Assembly (NCBI GenBank): GCA_021300055.1
Contig: JAJTHU010000057.1
Coordinates: 1-41,850 of the forward strand
Source of the DNA: Nitrosomonadaceae bacterium
Lineage (GTDB): Bacteria > Pseudomonadota > Gammaproteobacteria > Burkholderiales > Usitatibacteraceae
Reading direction: 5' to 3'
DNA length: 41,850 nucleotides
Below are positions 26,464 through 36,963 of the stretch, piece after piece. The first letter of the stretch is position 1; each line of letters begins with the position of its first letter. The notes beneath the pieces are model-generated. The model was not told the DNA's origin and did not search any database. It saw only the letters and a program-made list of their open reading frames with translations. The position numbers and the translations under genes were made by a program.

Positions 26464-28599
26464 TCAACGAACGGTAAGCTGATCTTTGATGATGCGTGGC
26501 GTGATGAAGATAAGCAACTCGGTCTTTTCATCGCGCTTGGTGGTGGTCTTGAAAAGATTACCCAAAACTGGGATGTCGCCGAGCAGCGGGACCTTGGTCA
26601 CGTCCGTACGCGTGGTCTGCTCATAAATGCCCCCGAGCACGATGGTTTCACCGTTGTCAGCGAGCACTTGAGTTTTCAGCGTGCGCGTGTCGATGGATGG
26701 GATACCGCCAATCAGTGCACCGACGGAGTCTTTCTTGATGTCCAAGTCCATGATCACCTTGTCATCAGGCGTGATCTGCGGCGTGACATCCAAGGACAGC
26801 ACAGCTGGCTTGAACTGTGTCGTGGTACCACCGCTTGACGCCTGCGTCTGGAAACCAATCTCAGTACCTTGGGTGATAGTGGCCTTGCGCTTGTCTGCCG
26901 TAACGATACGCGGGTTCGATACAACCTTACCGCGGTTGTCAGCCTCAAGTGCTGACAGCTCCAAATTGACAACGTTGCCATTGCCAAGATTAAGGAACGT
27001 CAGGCCAAGCTGCCCGGCAGCGGCAACCGGCAGATTGACGTTCAGATCGCCCGCCGTGAATCCCGTCGGCAGCGTGCCGCGCGATATTGCATTAGCTTGC
27101 GTTGCCGTTCCGGAGATGCCGATGTTGCGGCCATCTGCTGTCACACCAGCAGCCGTGCCGAAACGTGCCCCAAGTTGACGTCTAAAGTTATCGTCAGCCA
27201 CGACGATTCTAGCTTCGATCTGCACTTGCCGCACGGGCACATCGAGTTGCGTGAGCAGTCGGCGAACTTCGTCCAGTCGTGCGGGCACATCCTGCACAAA
27301 CATCGTGTTGGTGCGTGAGTCAACGGTCACCGAGCCGCGGCGCGACAATATTTTTTGCTGGCCATCACTCAAGAGCGCGCGTACATCTGATGCCTTAGCG
27401 TACGAAAGCACAAAACTCTCGGTGCGAAGCGGCTCGAGCTCTGTCGTTTGTTGCGCAACTTCGAGTGCAAGTTTTTCTTTGGTAGCGAGCTCATCCGACG
27501 GCGCGATCAGAACGACGTTACCGTTCTTGCGCTTCGACAACCCCTTAGATTGCAAGATGATATCCAGTGCCTGATCCCACGGCACATCCTTCAGGCGCAA
27601 CGTAATGTTGCCGCCAACTGTGTCTGTGGTGATGATGTTCAGACCCGTGAAGTCTGCGATAACCTGAAGAACGGCGCGCACTTCAATACTCTGGAAATTC
27701 AGCGAGAGCTTTTCACCAGCATAGCCTGCCGAGCCCTGCACCATCTTGTTCGGGTCTTCCTTGATGGGCTTCACTTCGACAATGAATTGAGTATCAGTCT
27801 GATAGGCAGAGTACTCCCACAAACCGCGCGGCTCGATCACCATGCGCGTGTTCGCGCCTTGCTCAATCATGTCAACAATGCGAACTGGCGTTGCAAAGTC
27901 CAGCACGTCGAGACGGCGCAGCAAATTCTTAGGTGCCGACGTATTGATGAAGTCGATGATGACAACCTTGCCCTGCTGACGAATGTCGATACCGGTTGTC
28001 GCAGAGGACAAATCAACGATTACGCGACCTTCACCATTCGGCCCACGGCGAAAATCAACATCACGGACGGCGTAACGCGTGACGGCTGCGGCGGGAGCGG
28101 GTTCGGCAAAGCGCGTCACCTGCGCTGTTTCTTTCAGAGTGCCTTGTACGCCCGCGTCGAGCATGATCATCAGCGCGCCGTTGTCGAGAGCCGCGGTGTA
28201 ATTCATCGGGCGACCGAGATTGATGACTAGGCGAGTACGATTGCCTGCTTCAACAATGTTCGCCGTACGTACATCGCCCTGACCGATATCGACGAGTGTT
28301 TTGCCGGTACCATTCGTGATATTCGGGAGGTCAATTGTCACGCGCGCTGGATTGGTGACGGTGAACCCATTAGGTACCGCCGCGAGTGGTGAGCTAAAGG
28401 GGGGGCGCAGGGCAACCTTGCCCCCCGACTGAGGGACGACCGAAAGCGACTCAAGCGCGTTTTGCGCTTGGGCTGCGCCTGCCGCGCAGGACATCGCGAC
28501 GCCCAACGCCAAAATCGAACTAACGCGCGCGAGGCCACCGCGGAGTCGATTGAGCGCTCGCGTGAGACGCAGCATCGGCTGGGAAATGATGGCTTGCAT
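26464..28599 (-). CDS. pilQ: Type IV pilus secretin PilQ
   Basis: AMIN-like N-region, SLNFQSIEVRAVLQVIADFTGLNIITTDTVGGNITLRLKDVPWDQALDIIL, VPLLGDIPVLGNLFKTTTKRDEKTELLIFITPRI. Confidence 0.96.
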   Translation of the reverse strand: MQAIISQPMLRLTRALNRLRGGLARVSSILALGVAMSCAAGAAQAQNALESLSVVPQSGGKVALRPPFSSPLAAVPNGFTVTNPARVTIDLPNITNGTGKTLVDIGQGDVRTANIVEAGNRTRLVINLGRPMNYTAALDNGALMIMLDAGVQGTLKETAQVTRFAEPAPAAAVTRYAVRDVDFRRGPNGEGRVIVDLSSATTGIDIRQQGKVVIIDFINTSAPKNLLRRLDVLDFATPVRIVDMIEQGANTRMVIEPRGLWEYSAYQTDTQFIVEVKPIKEDPNKMVQGSAGYAGEKLSLNFQSIEVRAVLQVIADFTGLNIITTDTVGGNITLRLKDVPWDQALDIILQSKGLSKRKNGNVVLIAPSDELATKEKLALEVAQQTTELEPLRTESFVLSYAKASDVRALLSDGQQKILSRRGSVTVDSRTNTMFVQDVPARLDEVRRLLTQLDVPVRQVQIEARIVVADDNFRRQLGARFGTAAGVTADGRNIGISGTATQANAISRGTLPTGFTAGDLNVNLPVAAAGQLGLTFLNLGNGNVVNLELSALEADNRGKVVSNPRIVTADKRKATITQGTEIGFQTQASSGGTTTQFKPAVLSLDVTPQITPDDKVIMDLDIKKDSVGALIGGIPSIDTRTLKTQVLADNGETIVLGGIYEQTTRTDVTKVPLLGDIPVLGNLFKTTTKRDEKTELLIFITPRIIKDQLTVR

Positions 28600-28601
28600 G
28601 A

Positions 28602-29141
28602 CTATCTTCCTCCCGGGGCAGGCCCCTCGAGCAATGGAAGAATGCTTTCGCGTTCAGTCCAATCCCCGGCGGTGTCCTGCACAATTTCTTTCAGTTTGAT
28701 TTCGGAATCGCTAACGTCGACGATGAGGCCGAAGTTCTGGCCTAGGTAGTTGCCTTTTTTGACACGATATAAAGTGCGATCTGCGCGCACGAGGGCAAAC
28801 ATGACGCCGTTTTGGTACAGCGTGCCGACCATTTTGATTTGTTCGAGCGGAAAGGCCTCAAGCGGCTCTTTGCGCCGATTTAGGTCTGGTGCGTTGGCGC
28901 CAGCATTCTCCTGCTTGATAGCAAGCTTGCGTGGCTTGAACGGATCCGGGAGGTCAAACCCCTCATACGCAAACGGCGCAAACGGTTTGACTTGCGGTAG
29001 TGGGTCAATCTTGCGTGTGACGCTCTTCTCGGAATCACGCACGAATTGGCGCAGGTCCGAATAGCCCTCGCCGCAACCGGCCAAGATTGCGGGAACAAGA
29101 ATGCACGCCGTGACGGGCTTTAGTCTGCTGATTCGCATCAC
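28602..29141 (-). CDS. pilP: Type IV pilus assembly lipoprotein PilP
   Basis: Lipoprotein-type signal (ILAGCGEG); position in pilMNOPQ order; VGTLYQNGVMFALVRADRTLYRVKKGNYLGQNFG. Confidence 0.93.
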   Translation of the reverse strand: MMRISRLKPVTACILVPAILAGCGEGYSDLRQFVRDSEKSVTRKIDPLPQVKPFAPFAYEGFDLPDPFKPRKLAIKQENAGANAPDLNRRKEPLEAFPLEQIKMVGTLYQNGVMFALVRADRTLYRVKKGNYLGQNFGLIVDVSDSEIKLKEIVQDTAGDWTERESILPLLEGPAPGGR

Positions 29142-29785
29142 TTGCCTCCCGGCTTCGCAGCCGACTTCGTCGTCTTGCGCTGCGCGGCGATCTCTTCAGG
29201 GTCGAGGTAACGGTAAGTCTTTGCCTTCGCTTCCATGCTCAGCATACCGTCCTTTAGCGTATCGATCTTCAGATCGTTCAGCAAGACGATACGCGGCAGT
29301 TTGGACACGTCGCTCGCAAACGCTCCGAGGTCGTGGTAATTCCCAGTCACCTTCAGATCGACCGGTTTCTCTGCGTAGAACTCGGTGAAGTTTTCGTTCG
29401 GCGCTGGCTTGAAGAGCTCAAATTGCAACCCACGGCCCAAACCTGCCTGGTTGATGTCAATAATCAATGCTTCGATTTCGGACTTCGTCGGCAGCTGCTT
29501 CAACAGGGCACCAAAAGACTGCTCAATTTCAGCCCGTTGCTGTTGGTAAGCTTCAAGGTTAACCGCGAGCTTCTTTTTCTCAAGGAATGTGTTCTTGAGT
29601 TCGGTTTCCTTCTTCTCTTCGCGATCGAGTTCTTCACGCTGGGCGCTGAACACCGCAAACCAACCACCGACGATGATGGCGGCGAACAACCCGAGAAGCG
29701 CGGCTGCTTTGAATGGCCAAGGCCAGTTGCCCGGGTTTTTCGGGTCAAGCTGCTTTAGTTCTTCTATCCACTTATTCATGTTCAT
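29138..29785 (-). CDS. pilO: Type IV pilus assembly protein PilO
   Basis: Position; single TM; QLPTKSEIEALIIDINQAGLGRGLQFELFKP. Confidence 0.93.
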   Translation of the reverse strand: MNMNKWIEELKQLDPKNPGNWPWPFKAAALLGLFAAIIVGGWFAVFSAQREELDREEKKETELKNTFLEKKKLAVNLEAYQQQRAEIEQSFGALLKQLPTKSEIEALIIDINQAGLGRGLQFELFKPAPNENFTEFYAEKPVDLKVTGNYHDLGAFASDVSKLPRIVLLNDLKIDTLKDGMLSMEAKAKTYRYLDPEEIAAQRKTTKSAAKPGGK

Positions 29786-29788
29786 GGG

Positions 29789-30394
29789 CTATTTCCCCGC
29801 CGGCTTCGGTGCCGCTGGCGCACCCTTGCGCGGCCCACCCTTGTCATCAGGTTTGGCACGCTTCACGAAAAAGTCTAGGTTGAACTCGTTGGCGCGCTGG
29901 TTGTTCACCATGACGGCCTTGATCTCAATGAGGTTGGGGTTTTCCAAGAATGGAGACGCCTCAATGTTGCGCATGAACGCAGAGACGCGCGCTTGTGATT
30001 GGGTGTAGCCAGTCACGTTCACCTTTGTGCCCGTCTGGCGAATCGATTTCAGGTATAGCCCTTCCGGCAACTGTCGCAGCATCTGGTCGAGTAGCTGTAC
30101 CGGCTCTGAGCGGTTGCTCTGCAACCCTTCGACAACTTGCTTCTTGGCAAGCAGCGATGCGGTTTCTTCGCGAATCTTGCGAATCTCTTCAATCTGCTTG
30201 TCGAGCTTCGCGATTTCGCCAGTTATATACTGATTGCGGCCCTTTTGGTTCTCAACCTCCGCGTTGAAAAAAAACCAAAGCAAACCACAAATGGCCAACG
30301 CGAGCGTGGCGGTCAGGCCGGCGAGAACAGCGATTTGCTGCTGGCGCGCTTTGCGTCGCGCCTCGCGATGCGGGAGTAGGTTTATCCGAATCAT
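29789..30394 (-). CDS. pilN: Type IV pilus assembly protein PilN
   Basis: MIRINLLPHREARRKARQQQ; single TM; position. Confidence 0.95.
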   Translation of the reverse strand: MIRINLLPHREARRKARQQQIAVLAGLTATLALAICGLLWFFFNAEVENQKGRNQYITGEIAKLDKQIEEIRKIREETASLLAKKQVVEGLQSNRSEPVQLLDQMLRQLPEGLYLKSIRQTGTKVNVTGYTQSQARVSAFMRNIEASPFLENPNLIEIKAVMVNNQRANEFNLDFFVKRAKPDDKGGPRKGAPAAPKPAGK

Positions 30395-31488
30395 GACGGG
30401 TCAAACCTTCTCATCGCCAAGCCGCACGCAATCATCAAAGCCGGAGCATCAACTGTGAGCTGGCGTGGCTTGATTTTTGAGGACAACGCCATATTCGCGA
30501 ACGGATTCGCAACTACGGTGTGAACTTGGGTGCGTTGAGCCACCATTTCTTCCAAGCCGTCGAGCATTGCGCAGCCGCCACACAACACGATGTGATCGAC
30601 CTTGCTGAACTGTGTTGACGTGAAGAAGAACTGCAACGCTCTCGATATTTCGAGAACGATCTTTTCGTTAAACGGTTGGAGCACATCAGGCCCGTAGTTC
30701 TCGGGAAGCCCACCAGTCTTCTTCGCAACTTCGGCCTCTTCAACGGGCATGCCGAACTGTCGCGAAATGTCCTGCGTCAGCTGGTAGCCACCGAGCTGCT
30801 GCTCGCGCTGATAGACCTGTTGGTCCTCATGCATGACAGTGACGCGGGTTGTTTGCGCGCCGATGTCAACAATCGCGGTGACGTCTTTGTCTTCAACACC
30901 GGTTGCCGCACCCTTAATCATGTCGAACGCCGCCAAGGCCGCATACGACTCGACATCCATCACGATCGTCTTCAGACCCGCCGCTTCAGCGACCGCGACA
31001 CGGTCTTCAATCTTTTCTTTGCGCGACGCGGCGATCAGGACCTCAACTTCGTCTTCGCTTCCGGGCGAAGGGCCGATGATCTGGAAATCGAGATTCACTT
31101 CATCCAGGCTAAAAGGAATGTATTGATTCGCTTCAGACTGAACTTGGTACTCCATATCATCTTCGCGCTGGTCACCCTTGAGCAGCACCTTCTTGGTAAT
31201 CACCGCAGCAGACGGCAGCGCCATCGCAATGTTCTTGATACGCGTCGCCATCTGCTTGTGGGCGCGCTTCATCACCTCGCCCGCAGCTTCAATATTGGCG
31301 ATGTTTCCGTCTGAGACAGTGTCTTTTGGCAATGGCTCAATCACGTACCGCTCAACGCGATAGAGGCCTTTTCCGGCTTCGGCAATCTCGACCATCTTGA
31401 TAAAGGACGAGCTGATATCGACCCCGATCAGCGGAGGCGCTTTGGCGCGTAGAAACTCAAATTGATCCGCGAGTTTTTCTTTTAGCAT
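30391..31488 (-). CDS. pilM: Type IV pilus assembly protein PilM
   Basis: IGVDISSSFIKMVEI, actin-like fold motifs TAIVDIGAQTTRVTVM; position. Confidence 0.95.
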   Translation of the reverse strand: MLKEKLADQFEFLRAKAPPLIGVDISSSFIKMVEIAEAGKGLYRVERYVIEPLPKDTVSDGNIANIEAAGEVMKRAHKQMATRIKNIAMALPSAAVITKKVLLKGDQREDDMEYQVQSEANQYIPFSLDEVNLDFQIIGPSPGSEDEVEVLIAASRKEKIEDRVAVAEAAGLKTIVMDVESYAALAAFDMIKGAATGVEDKDVTAIVDIGAQTTRVTVMHEDQQVYQREQQLGGYQLTQDISRQFGMPVEEAEVAKKTGGLPENYGPDVLQPFNEKIVLEISRALQFFFTSTQFSKVDHIVLCGGCAMLDGLEEMVAQRTQVHTVVANPFANMALSSKIKPRQLTVDAPALMIACGLAMRRFDPS

Positions 31489-31633
31489 GGACGACTACAC
31501 TTTCCGGTAGGCGCGGTCGTGTTTCCCCCGTCGCATACGCCGCTTCTGTTTCGGTCGCGAACAGCCCCAATTAGCCTCGACCCATTGTCGACGGGATGAA
31601 AATCCCCGCAACGAGCCGGATCAGGCCGCCAAC

Positions 31634-31662
31634 TTGATAAACAACTTTACACAATTTACATT
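31634..31662 (+). promoter_or_regulatory. Candidate sigma70 promoter for mrcA
   Basis: TTGATA - 17 nt - TACATT in the divergent pilM/mrcA intergenic region. Confidence 0.4.
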
Positions 31663-31873
31663 AAATCCTAGCAACAAGTAGCGGACGTGTAAAGCATTTT
31701 TTCCGAAATGAGGGTTCTGGGCTTGCTCGCACAAGCGCCGATTTCCCGCCCCGTTGCAAGGATCACCGCCACAAAGTTGCCAGAGTTTGGGAGGGCGAAC
31801 AAAGGGGTCACTCGGGCCCGCCGATATAATCTCGTCATCTTCTGCTTATTGAGGCGCCGGTTCAATCCCGGCG

Positions 31874-34216
31874 TTGGGTGACGCGAGTATGGGTGTCCGC
31901 TGGTGGTTTTACCCCCTGATCCTGCTGGGGTCGCTGATCTTGGTCGGTATGGGGGTGCTAGCGCTTACCCTCGTACTGCTATATCCAGGCTTGCCTTCCA
32001 TAGAAGCGGTCACTGACTATCGTCCCAAGTTGCCGCTCAAGGTGTTCACCGCCGAAGGCGATCTCATCGGCGAATTCGGGGAGGAGAAACGCTCCTTTGT
32101 GCGCGTGCAGGATTTCCCGGATGTCATGAAACAGGCAGTGATCGCGGCCGAGGACGAGCGCTTCTACCAACACGGTGGGGTCGACTACATTGGCCTCACG
32201 CGTGCGGCAACTGCAATGTTAGCGTCAGGCAAGATCAAGGGCGGTGCATCGACAATCACCCAGCAAGTGGCCCGAAACTTCTTCCTGACCAACGAGCAAA
32301 CGATCACACGGAAAGTAAGCGAGTGGATGCTCGCTTACAAAATCGAGGCCAACCTGACTAAGGATCAGATCCTAGAGATCTACCTGAACCATATTTTCTT
32401 GGGAAACCGCGCCCACGGCTTTGCTGCGGCGAGTCGCGTGTACTTCAATAAAGACGTACGTCAACTGACGGCTGCCGAGGCCGCGATGCTGGCGGGCCTC
32501 CCAAAGGCGCCGTCGCAATACAACCCCTTCAACAATCTCAAGCGCGCCACCCTCCGCCAACAGTACGTTCTGCGGCGCATGGGCGAGCTTCGCTTCTTGA
32601 ACGACGCACAGCTCGCTGCTGCCCGCGCTGAGGTGCTGAAGTTCAACCGCGAGCGCCAGATGTACCCGGTCGTCGCCGACTACGTCGCCGAAATGGCGCG
32701 GCAGGAGGTGTTTGAACAGTACGGCGAGAAGGCCTACGTCAGCGGAATCCGCGTCATCACCACGGTTCGCCGAGCCGAGCAAGAAGCCGCCGTTCAAGCG
32801 CTCCGCAAGGGCGTGCTCGAGTACGACCGACGTCATGGTTACCGGGGCCCAGAGGGGCTAGTGAGCCTACCCGCGAAAAAAGAAGACGTCGATGAGGCCA
32901 TCGACGAGGCGCTGAGCGATAAAGACATCGTTGCCGATCTCATGCCAGCGGTCATTACCAGTGTCGACCCCAAGCAGATTGTCGCAACGACTAAGCGCGG
33001 CGAAGAAATCGTCATGACGGGCGATGCAATCCGATTCGCTGCACGCGCGATTGCCGAAAAGGCGGGGCCCGGCAAGTTGGTGCGCGGCTCTGTGATTCGT
33101 ATCGCGCGCGATGAAAAAGGTGTGCCCGTGATCGCCCAGCTTCCCAAGGTTGAGGCTGCATTCGTTGCGATGGACCCGATTGACGGAAGCGTCCGCGCGC
33201 TCGCGGGCGGCTTTGACTTCACGAGCAACAAATACAACCGTGTGACTCAGGCGCTCAGACAGCCTGGATCCTCGTTCAAGCCGTTTATTTACTCGGCCGC
33301 GTTAGAGAAAGGCTTCACGCCGGCAACGGTCGTCAACGATGCCCCGATCGTCTTTGACCCGGGCCGTAACGCCGGACAAGTTTGGGAGCCAAAGAACTAC
33401 GACGGCAAATACGAAGGCCCGATGCGATTGCGCCAAGCACTCGCCAAATCAAAGAACATGGTATCGATTCGCGTACTGCAGGCAATCACGCCTCAATACG
33501 CACAGGATTATGTGACGCGGTTCGGGTTCGACGCCAAACAACATCCGCCCTACCTCACCATGGCGCTCGGCGCCGGCTCAACCACGCCATTGCAGATGGC
33601 TGGGGCATATAGCGTTTTCGCCAATGGTGGCTTTAGGGTAAAGCCCTACTTCATCAGCAAAATCACTGACGATAAGGGCGGCGTTCTGTTCGAAGCCACA
33701 CCCGCGCGTGCCACGACCGAAGAGAGTGCCACGAACGCCGCAGAACGCGTCATTGATCCGCGTAACGCGTTCATCATGAACTCGATCATGCGCGATGTTG
33801 TTCGCTATGGTACGGCCGCGCGCGCGATGAGCCTTGGGCGCAACGACTTGGGGGGCAAAACCGGAACGACTAACGATCACTTCGACGCGTGGTTCGCTGG
33901 CTTCAGCTCAACACAGGTCGGCATCGCGTGGATAGGTTTTGACAACCCAGCAGACCTCGGCAATAACGAGACTGGTGGGCAGGCAGCGCTGCCGATCTGG
34001 ATGCATTACATGGGTCGCGTGATGAAGGGCATCAAGGAAGCTCCGTTCGAGCCGCCCCAAGGCATCGCCGTTGTACCCATTCCCGGCGAAAGCAAAGATG
34101 GAAAGCCTGCAACAGAATTCGTTTATGTTGAGAACGTTGGAAATGTCGGCGATGGCCCAGCGGCGCTGCGCGAAGCAAACAAGCCGTCCGAAGAAGTAAA
34201 GAACCAGATCTTTTGA
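31874..34216 (+). CDS. mrcA: Penicillin-binding protein 1A (bifunctional transglycosylase/transpeptidase)
   Basis: GT51 motifs AAEDERFYQHGGVD, GGASTITQQVARNFFL; transpeptidase motifs RQPGSSFKPFIY, SKN, GKTGTTNDHFDAWF. First listed start at 31874 is ATG in the ORF track; ATG at 31889 also possible. Confidence 0.95.
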   Translation: MGDASMGVRWWFYPLILLGSLILVGMGVLALTLVLLYPGLPSIEAVTDYRPKLPLKVFTAEGDLIGEFGEEKRSFVRVQDFPDVMKQAVIAAEDERFYQHGGVDYIGLTRAATAMLASGKIKGGASTITQQVARNFFLTNEQTITRKVSEWMLAYKIEANLTKDQILEIYLNHIFLGNRAHGFAAASRVYFNKDVRQLTAAEAAMLAGLPKAPSQYNPFNNLKRATLRQQYVLRRMGELRFLNDAQLAAARAEVLKFNRERQMYPVVADYVAEMARQEVFEQYGEKAYVSGIRVITTVRRAEQEAAVQALRKGVLEYDRRHGYRGPEGLVSLPAKKEDVDEAIDEALSDKDIVADLMPAVITSVDPKQIVATTKRGEEIVMTGDAIRFAARAIAEKAGPGKLVRGSVIRIARDEKGVPVIAQLPKVEAAFVAMDPIDGSVRALAGGFDFTSNKYNRVTQALRQPGSSFKPFIYSAALEKGFTPATVVNDAPIVFDPGRNAGQVWEPKNYDGKYEGPMRLRQALAKSKNMVSIRVLQAITPQYAQDYVTRFGFDAKQHPPYLTMALGAGSTTPLQMAGAYSVFANGGFRVKPYFISKITDDKGGVLFEATPARATTEESATNAAERVIDPRNAFIMNSIMRDVVRYGTAARAMSLGRNDLGGKTGTTNDHFDAWFAGFSSTQVGIAWIGFDNPADLGNNETGGQAALPIWMHYMGRVMKGIKEAPFEPPQGIAVVPIPGESKDGKPATEFVYVENVGNVGDGPAALREANKPSEEVKNQIF

Positions 34217-34253
34217 TCTGGCCATCTCCCCCAAGTGATTCGTACTGACTGAA

Positions 34254-34856
34254 ATGTCCAATCGGGCCAAAGACGAGCAACGTCGAACCGTCGCCGAGCT
34301 GGCCGCGAGGATCATTAACGATGGCGAGACCGACTACCATCTCGCCAAGCTAAAGGCCCTCAAACAGCTCGGCCTTTCGCCTGAGCATTCAGCGCTACCA
34401 GACAACAACCAGATCGACGAGGCGCTGCGCCAGCACTACGCGCTGTTCTCGCCTGTTGCGCAGGGCGAGGCTCTTCGGGCCCTGCGTGAAACAGCACTGA
34501 AAGTGTTGGAGTGGCTTAAGCCCTTCGAGCCATGGCTTTGCGGCCCAGTACTGACAGGCGTGGCGAACGCGCATAGCGAAATCGACATTGAGCTTGTCGG
34601 CATCGAGCCGAAAACCTTCGAAATGTTCTTGATCAACGCCGGGTTGCCCTTCGACGTTAGCGATCCATTCAAAACCTCTCGCGGGTCACGCGCCCTTCGC
34701 TACCATCTTGAATTCAACGATTGTCCAGTCGCCATCACGCTGTTCTCTAACCACGCCGACCGCTCCAGCGTCACCCCTCGCGACAGCGTTCGTTTTGACC
34801 GCGCACAAAAATCCGAGGCACTGCGTCGCTTCGGTTTTCCGGCGCCCCCCTCGTGA
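34254..34856 (+). CDS. Putative nucleotidyltransferase-like protein
   Basis: 200 aa; PWLCGPVLTGVANAHSEIDIELVG resembles a nucleotidyltransferase-fold segment. Function unassigned. Confidence 0.6.
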   Translation: MSNRAKDEQRRTVAELAARIINDGETDYHLAKLKALKQLGLSPEHSALPDNNQIDEALRQHYALFSPVAQGEALRALRETALKVLEWLKPFEPWLCGPVLTGVANAHSEIDIELVGIEPKTFEMFLINAGLPFDVSDPFKTSRGSRALRYHLEFNDCPVAITLFSNHADRSSVTPRDSVRFDRAQKSEALRRFGFPAPPS

Positions 34857-34960
34857 GTTGAACGCACGCAGCACCCACATTCATTGGGTGCGCGATACTG
34901 TGGTCTGCGGCATGTACTAGCCGCTCCCTCACTTAGTTTCGCTAAAGCTGCTGATCAATC

Positions 34961-36124
34961 ATGACTCCCTCAACCGCTCAGGTGCTTGCGCTGACGCGCG
35001 AGCTTGTTCAGTTCAACACTATCAACCCGCCCGGAGCGGAGCATGATTGCGCGAGTCATCTCGGACGCATGTTGCAAGACGCGGGCTTTACTGTGTCATA
35101 CCATGCGTTTGCGGATAAGCGTACAAGTTTGATCGCGACTATCGGTGGGCGGCAGACAAAGCCACCCATTTGCTTTACAGGTCACTTAGACGTCGTGCCG
35201 CTTGGGGCGGCGGCCTGGAAGCACGACCCGTTTGCAGCCGAAACCGATGGTGATCGTGTATTTGGTCGTGGCGTCACCGACATGAAGAGCGGCATTGCCG
35301 CGTTTACGATTGCGGCCATGCGCTTAGCGCCCTATCTGCAGGATAAACCGGGCCTAACCCTCGTACTCACAGCGTCCGAGGAAGTGGGCTGCGAGGGTGC
35401 CAAATATCTCGCACAGGCAGGATTGCTTGAACGCGCTGGGGCGATTGTAGTGGCGGAGCCAACCGCCAACTTCCCTTTTGTGGGACACAAGGGTTTGATT
35501 TGGGTTGAACTGGAAGCGAAGGGGAAAACAGCACACGCATCAATGCCGGAGCAGGGCGAGAACGCCATCCTCAAGATGAGTAGCGTGATCGATGACCTAT
35601 CCCGCTTTAACTGGAAGCATTACTGCGGCGTGGATTGCCACCATGTCATGGGCAAGCCCAGTATGAACATTGCCACCATCCATGGCGGTCTCAACACCAA
35701 CTCGGTTCCAGACTCCGTCAAGGTCACCGTCGACATGCGCACCGTGCCCGGCATCGATCACGAGCAACTTTGCCGCGCGATCGAGAGCGTGATTGGCGAT
35801 CGCGCCAAGCTCCGTAAGATTGTCGAAACGCCGCCGCTCTACACTGAGCCTGATGAGTGGGTGAGTCGCATCTTTGCGGCGGCGGCGCCATACTGCGACA
35901 CCGTTCCGACGCCCGACAATCCGCGCACGATCATGTTTTCAACCGACGGCGCAGATCTGCGTCGCGGTTATCAGGCCCGTGGTAACGGTACTGTGCCAAC
36001 CGTAATCTTAGGCCCTGGCCAGCCAGAACTCGCGCATCAAACCGACGAGTGGTGTTCGATTTCGCGTACGGAGCAGGCGGTTGCACTGTTCGACCAAATC
36101 ATGCGCGATTGGAACGACTTGTAG
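34961..36124 (+). CDS. M20 family peptidase (ArgE/DapE-like deacylase)
   Basis: ICFTGHLDVVPLGAAAWKHDPF, GRGVTDMKSGIAAF, TASEEVGCEGAKYL, GHKGLIWVELEAKGKTAHASMPEQGENAI. Confidence 0.9.
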   Translation: MTPSTAQVLALTRELVQFNTINPPGAEHDCASHLGRMLQDAGFTVSYHAFADKRTSLIATIGGRQTKPPICFTGHLDVVPLGAAAWKHDPFAAETDGDRVFGRGVTDMKSGIAAFTIAAMRLAPYLQDKPGLTLVLTASEEVGCEGAKYLAQAGLLERAGAIVVAEPTANFPFVGHKGLIWVELEAKGKTAHASMPEQGENAILKMSSVIDDLSRFNWKHYCGVDCHHVMGKPSMNIATIHGGLNTNSVPDSVKVTVDMRTVPGIDHEQLCRAIESVIGDRAKLRKIVETPPLYTEPDEWVSRIFAAAAPYCDTVPTPDNPRTIMFSTDGADLRRGYQARGNGTVPTVILGPGQPELAHQTDEWCSISRTEQAVALFDQIMRDWNDL

Positions 36125-36134
36125 CAGGACGCGT

Positions 36135-36956
36135 TCAAACCGAGACCGCCATTTTGATGGCGAGTCCCACCAAGAAGATCATAAAGACCTTCTTGAGTGT
36201 TTCGACTGGTAGTCGATGCGCCAATCGAGCGCCGTACGGGGCGACAATAAAGCTGGTTAAGGCAATACCAAAGAACGCAGGCAGATAAACGTAGCCGACG
36301 GACCACGGCGGCAAACCGTGATCCGCATAGCCGGTCACGACGAAGCCGATGGTGCCAACCAGTGCAAGCGGTAATCCGATGGCGGCCGCCGTACCGATCG
36401 CCTCGTGCATGCGCACTTTGGCCCATGTCAGAAAAAGAATAGACAGTACGGCGCCACCGATGCCCGCTAGCGCCGAGACAAAGCCCATGCCGAAGCCGAA
36501 CAGCGTGAGCCCAGCCCATCCTGGAAGACCGCGCTCTTCACCGCGTTGCGAGGCAAAGAATTCGGCCAGTCGAACGCCAAGCACCATCTGAAACGCCAGA
36601 AAGCAAATGAACGCGACAAAGAAAGACTTCAAGAATGTTGTCGTCGAATAGAACGCAAACACTGTGCCGGAGAGAGTGCCCAGAAGAATGCCCGGCGTCA
36701 TCTGGCGCACCACACGCCAATTCACGGCGCCAAGCTTGTGGTGCGTCCGTGCGCTGGCGAACGCGCCAGGAATGATTGTTGCCATTGATGTGGCCAACGC
36801 CATATGGATGACATGGTCTGGCGAATAGCCGCGGGCAACAAACGTGAGTGTCAAGATCGGCACCATGACGGAGCCGCCACCGATACCGAGTAAGCCTGCG
36901 AAAAAACCTACGAAGCAGCCGGCCGCAAGGTAGATCAGCAGAAAGTACAGTTCAGG
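36135..36956 (-). CDS. TauE/SafE family sulfite exporter-like permease; 5' end uncertain
   Basis: Multi-TM. The in-frame upstream reading LYFLLIYLAAGCFVGFFAGLLGIGGGSVMVPILT continues 5' of the listed ATG (36866), so the real start is probably a non-ATG codon near 36956. Confidence 0.85.
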   Translation of the reverse strand, partial: PELYFLLIYLAAGCFVGFFAGLLGIGGGSVMVPILTLTFVARGYSPDHVIHMALATSMATIIPGAFASARTHHKLGAVNWRVVRQMTPGILLGTLSGTVFAFYSTTTFLKSFFVAFICFLAFQMVLGVRLAEFFASQRGEERGLPGWAGLTLFGFGMGFVSALAGIGGAVLSILFLTWAKVRMHEAIGTAAAIGLPLALVGTIGFVVTGYADHGLPPWSVGYVYLPAFFGIALTSFIVAPYGARLAHRLPVETLKKVFMIFLVGLAIKMAVSV

Positions 36957-36963
36957 GTGCAGG

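Noticed and set aside
27448-28230. 260-aa plus-strand ORF in pilQ
   Set aside because: Antisense shadow of the secretin gene; no domain signature.
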